Below are positions 45,096 to 53,884 of a stretch of 64,000 bases of DNA, piece by piece. Each line of letters opens with the position of its first letter. Position 1 is the first letter of the stretch. Origin of the DNA: CAZGAQ01 sp964523405 (GTDB lineage Bacteria > Planctomycetota > Phycisphaerae > UBA1845 > Fen-1342); NCBI GenBank assembly GCA_964523405.1, contig CAZGAQ010000027.1, forward strand, positions 9,795 through 73,794, read 5' to 3'. Below the pieces are notes generated by a model that searched no databases, had not been told where the DNA came from, and worked only from the letters and a program-made list of their open reading frames with translations. The position numbers and the translations under genes are program-made.

Positions 45096-46465
45096 CGATG
45101 ACGTTGACGGAGAAGCTGCTGGCGCGGGCGGCGGGCAAGGCGCGCGTGGAGCCGGGGGAGACCGTGTTGGCGCGCGTGGATGTGCTGATGACGCACGACG
45201 TGTGCGGTCCGGGCACGATCGGCGTGTTCCAGCGGGAGTTCGGCGCCGACGCCCGGGTGTGGGACCGCGAGCGCGTCGTGATCATCCCCGATCACTACAT
45301 CTTCACGACCGAGCAGCGTGCCAACCGCAACGTCGACCTGCTGCGTGAGTTCGTGAAGGCCCAGAACATCCGCTACTTCTACGACGTGGTCTCCGACGCG
45401 CCGGCGTGGACATTTGATCCGGCGCGCGGCCCGTTGGCGGTGCAGCACGGCCCGCAATATGCCGGCGTGTGCCACATCGCGCTGCCGGAGAAGGGCCACA
45501 CCTGGCCCGGCGAGATCCTCGTCGGCACCGATTCGCACACCTGCACCGCGGGCGCGTTCGGCGAGTTTGCCACCGGGATCGGCAACACGGACGCGGCCTT
45601 CGTGCTGGGCACGGGCAAGATTCTGCTGCGCGTGCCGGCCACGATCCGTTGCGTGCTGGACGGCGATCTGCCGCCGGGCGTGATGGCGAAGGACGTGATT
45701 CTGCACTTGATCGGTGAACTGGGCTTCGATGGGGCGACCTACCGCGCACTGGAGTTCAGCGGCTCCGGCGTCGGCGGGTTGTCCATCGAGGACCGCATGA
45801 CGATGGCCAACATGGCGATCGAATGCGGGGCCAAGAACGGCGTGTTTCCGGTCGACGACGCGACACGCGCGTACGTGGCCGCCCGCGGGCGCGAGAACGG
45901 GACCACGCGCCCGTACGAAATCTGCACGGTCGACCCCGGGGCTGCGTACGAGACGGAGCTCCGGGTCGACCTGCGCAAGCTGGAGCCGACCGTGGCGCTG
46001 CACCCCGATCCCGGCCGTCGCGTGCGGGCCCGGGACTGCAGCGACATCAAGCTCGACCGCGCGTACGTCGGTTCGTGTACCGGCGGCAAGCTCAGCGACT
46101 TTCTGGCGTTTGCCCGGGTGGTCCACGGCCGGCGCGTCGCGATCGATACGTTCGGCGTGCCCGCCACGCCGCACATCGTCCGCGAGCTGCAGCGCACTCC
46201 GCTCAATGGAGGAACGGTGTGGGACGTATTGCTGGCCGCCGGGGTGCGCATGACCGCCAACCCGGGTTGTGCCGCGTGCCTCGGCGGGCCGGTGGACACG
46301 TTCGGACGCATGAACCAGCCGCTGCACTGCATCAGCACGACGAACCGCAACTTCCCCGGACGCATGGGGCACGCCGACAGCCGCGTGTACCTGGCGAGCC
46401 CGTACACCGTGGCGGCATCGGCGGTGGCGGGGCGGATCGTCGATCCGCGCGACTATTTGCACTAG
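45092..46465 (+). CDS. leuC: 3-isopropylmalate dehydratase, large subunit
   Basis: This aconitase-family subunit isomerises isopropylmalate; with LeuD it also isomerises citramalate. The 457 residues include VDVLMTHDV, IPDHYIFT, GTDSHTCTAGAFG and the cluster cysteines in YVGSCTGGKLSDF and GCAACLGG. The sequence is nearest the LeuC/HacA-like branch of dehydratases rather than E. coli LeuC. ATG at 45092 shares bases with the leuA stop. The window contains no other dehydratase subunit, so it must serve both the leucine and citramalate routes. Confidence 0.94.
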   Translation: MTMTLTEKLLARAAGKARVEPGETVLARVDVLMTHDVCGPGTIGVFQREFGADARVWDRERVVIIPDHYIFTTEQRANRNVDLLREFVKAQNIRYFYDVVSDAPAWTFDPARGPLAVQHGPQYAGVCHIALPEKGHTWPGEILVGTDSHTCTAGAFGEFATGIGNTDAAFVLGTGKILLRVPATIRCVLDGDLPPGVMAKDVILHLIGELGFDGATYRALEFSGSGVGGLSIEDRMTMANMAIECGAKNGVFPVDDATRAYVAARGRENGTTRPYEICTVDPGAAYETELRVDLRKLEPTVALHPDPGRRVRARDCSDIKLDRAYVGSCTGGKLSDFLAFARVVHGRRVAIDTFGVPATPHIVRELQRTPLNGGTVWDVLLAAGVRMTANPGCAACLGGPVDTFGRMNQPLHCISTTNRNFPGRMGHADSRVYLASPYTVAASAVAGRIVDPRDYLH

Positions 46466-46488
46466 ACCGCGAGCAGAGGAGACCGCGC

Positions 46489-47046
46489 ATGGCAACCACC
46501 TTGAAAGGCCGGATTTACGTGGTCGGCGACAACATCGACACCGACCAGATCATCCCTGCGCAGCACCTCGCGCTCGTACCGACTATTCCGGACGAATACC
46601 GCCGGCTCGGCAGCTACGCCCTCAGCGGGCTGCCCGTGGCCGCGTACCCCGAGCGCCTGGTGGCGGAGGAGGCCGAGGCGCCCCGTTTCACGTTCGTCGT
46701 GGCGGGGCGCAACTTCGGCTGCGGCTCGTCGCGCGAGCATGCCCCGATCGCCCTGGGCGCGGCGGGCGTGCGCGCGGTCATTGCCGAGTCCTTCGCGCGT
46801 ATTTTCTTCCGCAACTGCCTGGCGACGGGCGAGCTCTATCCGCTCGAATCGCCGGCGCGACTGTGCGAACGCGTGCGCACCGGTGAGGAGGCGCTGGTGG
46901 AGATGGAGGCCGGGACGCTGACGTGCGGCGGCACGGTATACCCCTTGCGGCCGAGCGGCGAGGCTGGGCGCGTGGTGGCCGCGGGCGGGCTGTTCGCCTA
47001 TGCCCGGCAGACGGGTTTGGTGCCTCAGCGCAGCGGTGCGGCATGA
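46489..47046 (+). CDS. leuD: 3-isopropylmalate dehydratase, small subunit
   Basis: The 185-residue swivel domain of isopropylmalate dehydratase. It starts with KGRIYVVGDNIDTDQIIPAQ and has FVVAGRNFGCGSSREHAPIA, with the substrate-binding residues, and SFARIFFRNCLATG. ATG at 46489 has AGAGGA 8 bp upstream. It follows leuC by 23 bp and overlaps cimA by 4 bp. Confidence 0.95.
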   Translation: MATTLKGRIYVVGDNIDTDQIIPAQHLALVPTIPDEYRRLGSYALSGLPVAAYPERLVAEEAEAPRFTFVVAGRNFGCGSSREHAPIALGAAGVRAVIAESFARIFFRNCLATGELYPLESPARLCERVRTGEEALVEMEAGTLTCGGTVYPLRPSGEAGRVVAAGGLFAYARQTGLVPQRSGAA

Positions 47047-48626
47047 TCACGCTCTATGACACCACGCTACGCGACGGAACGCAGAGCGAGGGCGTCAGCC
47101 TGACCCTGCAAGACAAGCTCCGCCTGACGACGCTGCTCGACGACTTTGGCGTGCACGTGATCGAGGGCGGCTGGCCGGGCTCCAACCCGAAGGACGCGGA
47201 GTATTTCGCGCAGGTTCACCGTTTGCCCCTGCGGCATGCAAAGATCGCGGCCTTCGGCAGCACCTGTCGCGTCGGCTTGCAGCCCGAGCAGGACCCGCAG
47301 TTGCGGGCGCTCGTTGCGGCCCAGACGCCCATCGTCACGATCTTCGGCAAGTCCTCCGCGCGGCAGGTCACGCACGTGCTGCGGACAACGCTGCCGGAGA
47401 ATCTGCGGCTGATTGAAGAGAGCGTGCGCTTTCTGAAGCAACACGTGCCCACCGTCGTCTTTGACGCGGAGCACTTCTTCGACGGCTATCAGCGCTGGCC
47501 GGCGTACTCGATCGCCTGCCTGCGGGCGGCCGTGCAGGGCGGCGCCGACGTCGTCGTGCTGTGTGACACGAACGGCGGCATGTTGCCGTGGCAGGTCGCG
47601 GACGTGCTGGCCGTCGTCCGCACCGACGTCAACGGGCCCCTCGGGATTCACGCCCACAACGACAGCGGCTGCGCCGTGGCGAACACGCTGGCGGCCGTGC
47701 GGGCGGGGTGCACACAGGTGCAGGGCACGATCAACGGGCTCGGCGAACGTTGCGGCAACGCCGACCTGATCCCGGTGATTGCCGGGCTAGAGTTGAAGCT
47801 GCAGCAACGGGTCCTGCCCGAAGGCCGGCTGCCGCGGCTCACCGAAGTGGCGCGCTGCGTGGCGGAGATCGTGAACGTGGCGCCGCGCGGCGAAGCCCCC
47901 TACGTCGGCCGCAGTGCTTTCGCGCACAAGGCCGGTGTGCATGCGGCGGCGGTGCGGCGCGAGGCGAGTGCGTACGAGCACGTGGCGCCGGAGCGTGTCG
48001 GCAACACGCGGCGGGTGCTGGTGTCCGAGCTGTCGGGCCGCGGCAACCTGACCAGCAAGATCGGCCAGTTCGGGCTTGATGCCGGTGACGCGGACGCGGG
48101 TGCCGTGCTGTCGCAGATCAAAGAATTGGAGCACCAGGGCTTTGCGTTCGAGGCGGCTGAAGCGTCGGTCGAGTTGATGCTCCGCCGGCAGCGACCGGAC
48201 TACCGCTCGTTCTTCGAGCTGATCGACTTTCTGGTCGTCGTGGAGCATCGCACCGGCCGCGGGCATCTCGCCGAGGCGAACGTGAAGCTGCGCATCGGCG
48301 AGGCAATCTTGCACACGGCCGCGGAAGGCGTCGGTCCGGTGGGGGCGCTGGACAGCGCGCTACGGAAGGCCCTGGTGTCGACGTATCCGGAGATCGAGCG
48401 GTTTCGGCTCGTGGACTACAAGGTGCGCATTCTCGACGGGACGAGCGCGACGCAGGCCCTGACGCGCGTGCTCATCGACACGAGCGACGGACAGGCAACC
48501 TGGACGACGGTCGGCGCGTCGCGCAACATCATTGAGGCGAGTTGGCAGGCCCTGTTCGACGGCATCGAGTACGGACTCCTGCGCGCCAGCGGCCAGATGG
48601 CCAACGCACCCGGCGAGGCAGCCTGA
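47043..48626 (+). CDS. cimA: (R)-citramalate synthase
   Basis: This enzyme condenses pyruvate with acetyl-CoA to citramalate, which LeuCD and LeuB then convert to 2-oxobutyrate for isoleucine. The 527 residues start LYDTTLRDGTQSEGVSLTLQ and have IEGGWPGSNPKD, IHAHNDSGCAVANTLAAVRA, GTINGLGERCGNA and AHKAGVHAAAV. TQSEG instead of EQSPG and VIEGGWPGSNPKD distinguish CimA from LeuA. The C-terminal domain (about 400-520) is probably the isoleucine-sensing one. The ATG overlaps the leuD stop. No threonine deaminase gene is in the window. Confidence 0.93.
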   Translation: MITLYDTTLRDGTQSEGVSLTLQDKLRLTTLLDDFGVHVIEGGWPGSNPKDAEYFAQVHRLPLRHAKIAAFGSTCRVGLQPEQDPQLRALVAAQTPIVTIFGKSSARQVTHVLRTTLPENLRLIEESVRFLKQHVPTVVFDAEHFFDGYQRWPAYSIACLRAAVQGGADVVVLCDTNGGMLPWQVADVLAVVRTDVNGPLGIHAHNDSGCAVANTLAAVRAGCTQVQGTINGLGERCGNADLIPVIAGLELKLQQRVLPEGRLPRLTEVARCVAEIVNVAPRGEAPYVGRSAFAHKAGVHAAAVRREASAYEHVAPERVGNTRRVLVSELSGRGNLTSKIGQFGLDAGDADAGAVLSQIKELEHQGFAFEAAEASVELMLRRQRPDYRSFFELIDFLVVVEHRTGRGHLAEANVKLRIGEAILHTAAEGVGPVGALDSALRKALVSTYPEIERFRLVDYKVRILDGTSATQALTRVLIDTSDGQATWTTVGASRNIIEASWQALFDGIEYGLLRASGQMANAPGEAA

Positions 48627-48685
48627 GTGGTCCGCGTTGATCGGCGAACGCATGTAGTCTAGCGACGGAGGCAGCGAGCGAACTC

Positions 48686-49807
48686 GTGACGACCCCTTAT
48701 ACGGAAGCGCGGATTGCGTTGTTGCCGGGCGACGGCATCGGCCCTGAGGTTGTGTCCGAGGCCGTGTGTGTGCTGCGCGCCGTGGCCCGGCGCGCCGGAA
48801 CGACGCTCGATTTTGTCGAGGAGTTGATCGGCGGGACGGCAATCGACGAATGCGGCGATCCGCTGCCGCCAGCGACCCTGGCCGCCTGTCGCAGTGCGCA
48901 GGCCGTGCTGCTCGGCGCGGTCGGCGGCCCGAAGTGGGACAATCCCGCGGCGCCCGTGCGTCCGGAGCAGGGGCTGCTCAAGCTGCGGAAGGAACTGGGG
49001 GTGTTCGCGAATCTGCGCCCGGTGCGGCCGCATCCGGCGCTCAGCGCGCAGGCTCCGGTACGGGCGGAACTGCTCAGTGGCGTGGACATTCTGGTCGTAC
49101 GTGAATTGACCGGCGGGCTGTACTTCGGACCGCGGACGCGCGAACCGCACCCGAGTGGCGAGAAGGTCTGCGACACGCTGGTCTACACGACAGGCGAAAT
49201 CGAACGCATCGTCCGGCTCGCCGCCCGCATGGCCCGCGCGCGGCGCGGCCGGCTGACGAGTGTCGACAAGGCGAATGTGCTCGAATCGTCGCGGCTGTGG
49301 CGCGCGACGGCGAAACGCGTGGTGGAGGCCGAGTTCCCCGACGTACGGCTCGACCACCAGTTGGTCGATTCAACCGCGATGGCGCTGATTCGCCGGCCCG
49401 CGGACTTCGACGTGATCGTCACGGAAAACATGTTCGGCGATATTCTGTCCGACGAAGCCGGCGTGCTCGTCGGCTCACTGGGGCTGTTGCCGTCGGCCTC
49501 CCTTAGCGGTGACGGTCCCGGACTCTACGAACCGATCCACGGCTCGGCACCGGACATCGCCGGGCGCGGCATCGCCAATCCGATCGGGACGATTCTGAGC
49601 ACAGCCATGCTGTGCCGCGAATCGCTCGGTTGGACGGCGGCGGCCACGTGGATTGAGGCGGCGGTCGCGCGGGTGCTCGACGAAGGCGCGCGGACCGCCG
49701 ACATTGCGGCGCCCGGACAGGCCGCCCTGAGCACCACGGAGATGGGTACGCGGGTGGCCGAGGTAGCCGCGCGGATCGACCTGCCCGCCGCGGCGGAGGT
49801 GCCCTGA
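48686..49807 (+). CDS. leuB: 3-isopropylmalate dehydrogenase
   Basis: This enzyme oxidatively decarboxylates 3-isopropylmalate, and methylmalate in the citramalate route. The 373 residues contain IALLPGDGIGPEVVSEAV, VGGPKWDN, RVRELTGGLYFG-like VRELTGGLYFGPRTRE and DKANVLESSRLWR. VTENMFGDILSDEAG and GLYEPIHGSAPDIAGRG follow near the end. GTG start at 48686; the GGAGG at 48667-48671 is 14 bp upstream, so the site is weak. The stop codon overlaps the ilvD start by one base (TGATG). Confidence 0.96.
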   Translation: MTTPYTEARIALLPGDGIGPEVVSEAVCVLRAVARRAGTTLDFVEELIGGTAIDECGDPLPPATLAACRSAQAVLLGAVGGPKWDNPAAPVRPEQGLLKLRKELGVFANLRPVRPHPALSAQAPVRAELLSGVDILVVRELTGGLYFGPRTREPHPSGEKVCDTLVYTTGEIERIVRLAARMARARRGRLTSVDKANVLESSRLWRATAKRVVEAEFPDVRLDHQLVDSTAMALIRRPADFDVIVTENMFGDILSDEAGVLVGSLGLLPSASLSGDGPGLYEPIHGSAPDIAGRGIANPIGTILSTAMLCRESLGWTAAATWIEAAVARVLDEGARTADIAAPGQAALSTTEMGTRVAEVAARIDLPAAAEVP

Positions 49808-51645
49808 TGCGTTCAGACGCAATCAAACGCGGCCGGGAACGGGCCCCGCACCGTAGCCTGCTGAAGGCGACGGGCAACTACGGCGACGCGGACCTCGACA
49901 AGCCGTTCATTGCGATCGCCTGCAGCCACGTGGACATCATTCCCGGGCACGCGCACCTGGATGAAGTCGGGCGGCTCGTGAAGGCGGCCGTGCGCGCCGC
50001 GGGCGGCGTGCCGTTCCTGTTTCACACAATCGGCGTGGACGACGGTATCGCGATGGGGCATGCGGGCATGCGGTACTCGCTGCCGTCACGCGAGTTGATC
50101 GCCGACAGCGTTGAGACGATGATCGAAGCCCACTGCTTCGACGGTCTCGTTTGCATTCCCAACTGCGACAAGATCGTGCCAGGCATGCTCATGGCCGCGG
50201 CACGCTGCAATGTCCCGACGATCTTCGTATCGGGCGGACCGATGGAGGCCGGTCGGCTGCCGGATGGGCGCGTGGTCGACTTGATCGACGCATTCACCGG
50301 TGTGGCCGAGCGGCAACGCGGCCGCATCGACGACGCGGAACTGACGGCCATCGAGAATGCGGCGTGTCCAACCTGCGGCTCGTGCAGCGGCTTGTTCACG
50401 GCCAACACGATGAACTGCCTGTGCGAAGCGCTGGGCCTGGCGCTGCCGGGGAACGGCACCATCTTGGCGACCAGCGCCGCCCGCGTTGCGCTCTATGAGG
50501 CGGCCGGGCGGCAAATCGTCGACCTCGTGCGGCGCAACTTGCGGCCGCGCGACGTCTTGACGCCGGCGGCCTTCGACAATGCGATCGTGCTGGACATGGC
50601 GATGGGGGGGTCGACCAACACGTTGCTGCACTTGCCGGCCATCGCCCGGGAGGCGGGGATTCGCTACGACTTGGCGCGGGTCAACGGGCTCGCCCAGCGT
50701 ACACCAACGTTGTGCAAGATTGCACCGTCACGCGGGCGCGACGGTCGCTTGTACCACATCGAGGATTTGCAGGCCGCCGGTGGCGTGATGACCGTGCTCG
50801 GCGAGCTGCGACGTGGCGCTGCAGGGCTCCTGACCGTCGACACGCCGACCGTGACCGGCGGCACTTTAGCCGAGTCCATCGCGGCCGGCGACTTGCGGGC
50901 GCGGGGAGAAAGCACACAGACGGTCGGCTTGCGACGTGCGGCCGAGGCGGGCGCGGCACCGGCCGCCACGGCGCGGGCGTGGCAGGAGAAGCCCGGCGCT
51001 GCGGCCAAGGGCCCCGTCGTGCTCGACCTGCTGGAACAAGGGCAATTCGAGCCCTACGACTGCGTGCGGACGTGCGCGACCGCCTACGCGGCGACGGGCG
51101 GTCTGGCCGTGCTGTCGGGCAATCTCGCGCCGGACGGTGCGGTGGTGAAGTCGGCCGGCGTGGCCCCGGAGATGCTACAGCACACCGGTCCGGCCGTCGT
51201 GTTCGAATCGCAGGACGAGGCGTGTGCCGGGATTCTCGGCGGGCGCGTGCATGCGGGCGACGTTGTCGTCATCCGGTACGAAGGGCCGCGCGGTGGGCCG
51301 GGTATGCCGGAGATGTTGGCGCCGACGAGTTATCTGGTGGGGCTGGGACTCGGGGCCTCGTGTGCGTTGATCACGGACGGGCGTTTTTCGGGCGGCACGT
51401 CCGGAGCGTGCGTGGGGCACGTTTCGCCCGAGGCGGCCGCGGGCGGACCGTTGGCGGGCGTGCGCGACGGAGATCAGATCACGGTGGATGTTCCGCAGGC
51501 ACGTTTGAGCGTCGACCTGTCGCCCAAGGAGCTGGCACAACGCGTTGCGGCTGCACGGCCCCCGGCACGCGAAATCCCCGGTTACCTGCGGCGCTATGCG
51601 GTGCGGGTGTCCTCAGCGGCAAGCGGGGCCGTGCTCAGCGAATAG
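49807..51645 (+). CDS. ilvD: dihydroxy-acid dehydratase
   Basis: This iron-sulfur enzyme dehydrates dihydroxyisovalerate and dihydroxymethylvalerate, the third common step of valine and isoleucine synthesis. The 612 residues have RSLLKATGNYGDADLDKPFI, DGIAMGHAGMRYSLPSRELI, PNCDKIVPGMLMAAARCNVP, ACPTCGSCSGLFTANTMNCL and late TDGRFSGGTSGACVGHVSPE. It is the last gene of the operon, and its one-base overlap with leuB suggests coupling. Confidence 0.96.
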   Translation: MRSDAIKRGRERAPHRSLLKATGNYGDADLDKPFIAIACSHVDIIPGHAHLDEVGRLVKAAVRAAGGVPFLFHTIGVDDGIAMGHAGMRYSLPSRELIADSVETMIEAHCFDGLVCIPNCDKIVPGMLMAAARCNVPTIFVSGGPMEAGRLPDGRVVDLIDAFTGVAERQRGRIDDAELTAIENAACPTCGSCSGLFTANTMNCLCEALGLALPGNGTILATSAARVALYEAAGRQIVDLVRRNLRPRDVLTPAAFDNAIVLDMAMGGSTNTLLHLPAIAREAGIRYDLARVNGLAQRTPTLCKIAPSRGRDGRLYHIEDLQAAGGVMTVLGELRRGAAGLLTVDTPTVTGGTLAESIAAGDLRARGESTQTVGLRRAAEAGAAPAATARAWQEKPGAAAKGPVVLDLLEQGQFEPYDCVRTCATAYAATGGLAVLSGNLAPDGAVVKSAGVAPEMLQHTGPAVVFESQDEACAGILGGRVHAGDVVVIRYEGPRGGPGMPEMLAPTSYLVGLGLGASCALITDGRFSGGTSGACVGHVSPEAAAGGPLAGVRDGDQITVDVPQARLSVDLSPKELAQRVAAARPPAREIPGYLRRYAVRVSSAASGAVLSE

Positions 51646-51830
51646 ACGCGCGACAGGCCGTGGAGGGTCACGCGGACCGCGCACGGGTCAGCATGGTCAG
51701 GCTGCCGCGCCGCTCACGTGCCTCGTGGGGGTAGCATCTCCCTCCAAATCCGGCTACGTTGCCGGTGCACCCGGTACGTTCGGCTCCCCGTGCGGCGGGG
51801 TCGGTGGCCGGGCTGGCAGGGAGAGCCCGC

Positions 51831-52358
51831 ATGAACGGCGCCAACGGCCCGCACGACATTCGTTGCCTGTGCCTCGACGTGGACGGCGTGCTGACGGATG
51901 GCAGCATCATTACCGACGAGGAGGGGCACAGTCTGCGGCGGTTTCACGTGCACGACGGCTTCGCGCTGCGCTGGTGGCAGCAGTTGGGTGGAATTGTCCT
52001 GCTGTGCTCGGGCAAGCTCTCGCCCGCGGTCTCGGCCCGCGCGCGAGAACTGGGGATCGAGCGCGTCATCCAGGGCAGCGCGGACAAAGTGCGGGATGTG
52101 GAACGCGAATTACAGCAATTGGGGCTGACGTGGGCGCAGGTGGCGGCTGTTGGGGACGATCTGCCGGATATTCCGGTGTTGCGGCGCTGTGCCCTGCCGA
52201 TCGCCGTCGCGGACGCGGTGGAGGAGGTCAAGGCCGTCGCGCGACTGGTGACTTCTCGTCCCGGTGGGCGTGGCGCGGTGCGCGAAGCGCTTGAGTACAT
52301 CCTGCGCGACAACGGGCGGTGGGCCGAATTGCTGGCCCACTACGGAGTAGCGGAGTAG
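51831..52358 (+). CDS. kdsC: KDO-8-phosphate phosphatase (KdsC-like HAD)
   Basis: The 175-residue HAD phosphatase has the KdsC motif CLDVDGVLTDGSI with both catalytic aspartates, then FHVHDGFALRWW, LLCSGKLSPAV, KVRDVE and GDDLPDIPVL. KdsC removes phosphate from KDO-8-phosphate in making the LPS inner core. Similar phosphatases act on sialic-acid precursors, so specificity is inferred. ATG at 51831 with GGAGAG about 8 bp upstream. It lies 185 bp after ilvD and probably belongs to a different transcript. Confidence 0.88.
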   Translation: MNGANGPHDIRCLCLDVDGVLTDGSIITDEEGHSLRRFHVHDGFALRWWQQLGGIVLLCSGKLSPAVSARARELGIERVIQGSADKVRDVERELQQLGLTWAQVAAVGDDLPDIPVLRRCALPIAVADAVEEVKAVARLVTSRPGGRGAVREALEYILRDNGRWAELLAHYGVAE

Positions 52359-52456
52359 AGCGGGTCCACCAATGGTGCGTTGCCTCGTGGCGTCAGGCCG
52401 TAACCTGCCTGCCGTGGCCGGTGCCTGACGAAGAATGCCCACTCCCAAGCACCACA

Positions 52457-52478
52457 CCTGAACGGAATCCGTTTCAGG
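52457..52478. terminator. hairpin between convergent genes
   Basis: CCTGAACGGA (52457-52466) pairs with TCCGTTTCAGG (52468-52478) apart from one bulge. With only 1 nt between the arms, the innermost pairs must open to form the loop. It lies between kdsC and the convergent TPR gene. No U-tract is present, so its role as a terminator is a guess. Confidence 0.35.
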
Positions 52479-52515
52479 GCGCACGGTGGAGCGGCGCGGT
52501 CCGCGCGATGGCCGG

Positions 52516-53739
52516 CTATGGGGCGCCGGACGCGTCCGACTGCGTCGTTGGGGCCGGCTGTGTGGACGGTGCCGGTTGCGTGGTCAGGGGCTCGTTCACG
52601 CTGGCCAGATACTGCCGGGCGCGCTCGTGATTGGGGTCCAGTTCGAGGATTTTGCGGCAGGTTTCGACGGCCTTCTCGCGGTAGCGAATCGCCTGGTACA
52701 GGGCGGCCAGGTTTTCCAGGTACTTCACGTTGCGCGGATCGTACTGGACCGCCTGCTCGGCCAGGACCAGGGCCTGGTGATCAGCCAAGGCCACCTGCAG
52801 CAGGGCCCGCTCGCGTAGCCGTTCGGCGAGACGGTCGAGCGCCGCTGCGGCCTGCGTCTCCATGCCGCGCAGGAGACGGTCGGTGGGTTCGTTGCGCAGA
52901 TTGCGTTCGTAGAACGTCAGTTGCAGCTCGCGCAAGGCGCCCCGATTCAGGTCGTATGCACGATCCAGACGCTCCACGCGTTCCCGGCTCCAGGGCTCCT
53001 GCTCCAGCGCATCCTTGCAGCGCTGCACGTACTCGTCCGCGGCCTTGACCGCGCCGTCCATTTGGCGCCGGTCGGCCCGGGCTGCGATCGTGCGAATCTC
53101 CACGGCGGTCTCGAGTGAATCGAGGTCGGCGGGATCGATCTTGATCGTCTCGTCCATCTTGTCGATGGCCTCGGTGAACTTCCCCATGCCGGCGTAGGCG
53201 GTGGCCAAGGCGCGCTTGGCGTCCAGAAGCTGTTGCTTGTCGGTCGCCACGCCGTCGGCCTTCTCCAGGTACGGTGTGGCTTGCCGCCACATGCGATTGG
53301 CGTTGAGAATCTTGCCATAGCCGAGGTTGGCGCGGTAGTTGCGGGGCTCCACCTTGAGCACGCGCAGGAAGCGGTCGCGCGCCATGTCGTACTGGTTGCT
53401 GTCCATCAGTACTTCGCCGGCGAGCAGGTTCCCTTCAATGTTGTCGGGTTCGCGCTCCAGGGCGCTGTCGATCAGCTTCATCGCGTCGCGCAGGAGCAGG
53501 TTGCCCGTCTCGGTGGCGCGGCTCTTGAGGGCCTCCTGGTGCTTCTGCCGCGCGAGCTCCAGAATCTGGCCCACGCTCATGTCGGTGGTCGCGGCGCTAC
53601 CGGCAGTCGGCGGCGCGGCCTTGGCGGGCGTCGGCAGCGGCACCGGCGGGGGCGGGGGGAGGGGCGACCGGGTCTGAGCTACGGCGGCCAACGTGACAAC
53701 CAGCAGGGCACACACGGCCAGTGCGTTTCGCAGTCGCAT
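52516..53739 (-). CDS. secreted TPR-repeat protein
   Basis: The 407-residue protein has a signal peptide (MRLRNALAVCALLVVTLAAVAQ), a Pro-rich linker (residues 25-50) and tetratricopeptide repeats over residues 75-385. Examples are IDSALEREPDNIEGNLLAGE, RFLRVLKVEPRNYRANLG, DKMDETIKIDPADLDSLETA and CRKILELDPNHERARQYL. The Thr/Gln/Pro tail is disordered. TPR proteins bind peptides or scaffold complexes; no partner is evident in the neighbourhood. Confidence 0.85.
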   Translation of the reverse strand: MRLRNALAVCALLVVTLAAVAQTRSPLPPPPPVPLPTPAKAAPPTAGSAATTDMSVGQILELARQKHQEALKSRATETGNLLLRDAMKLIDSALEREPDNIEGNLLAGEVLMDSNQYDMARDRFLRVLKVEPRNYRANLGYGKILNANRMWRQATPYLEKADGVATDKQQLLDAKRALATAYAGMGKFTEAIDKMDETIKIDPADLDSLETAVEIRTIAARADRRQMDGAVKAADEYVQRCKDALEQEPWSRERVERLDRAYDLNRGALRELQLTFYERNLRNEPTDRLLRGMETQAAAALDRLAERLRERALLQVALADHQALVLAEQAVQYDPRNVKYLENLAALYQAIRYREKAVETCRKILELDPNHERARQYLASVNEPLTTQPAPSTQPAPTTQSDASGAP

Positions 53740-53884
53740 CGAACGGACTCCTCTCGGTCCCGCTTGGCAGTACGCATTCCGGGCCGCGCGAGTTCTGCCG
53801 ACGTGCGGCCCTGCTCCCCATTATCGGTCATTCGCCCCACGCCTCGTAAGGGGCGGCACGCGAGCAGGATACGGCAAAAGTCAC

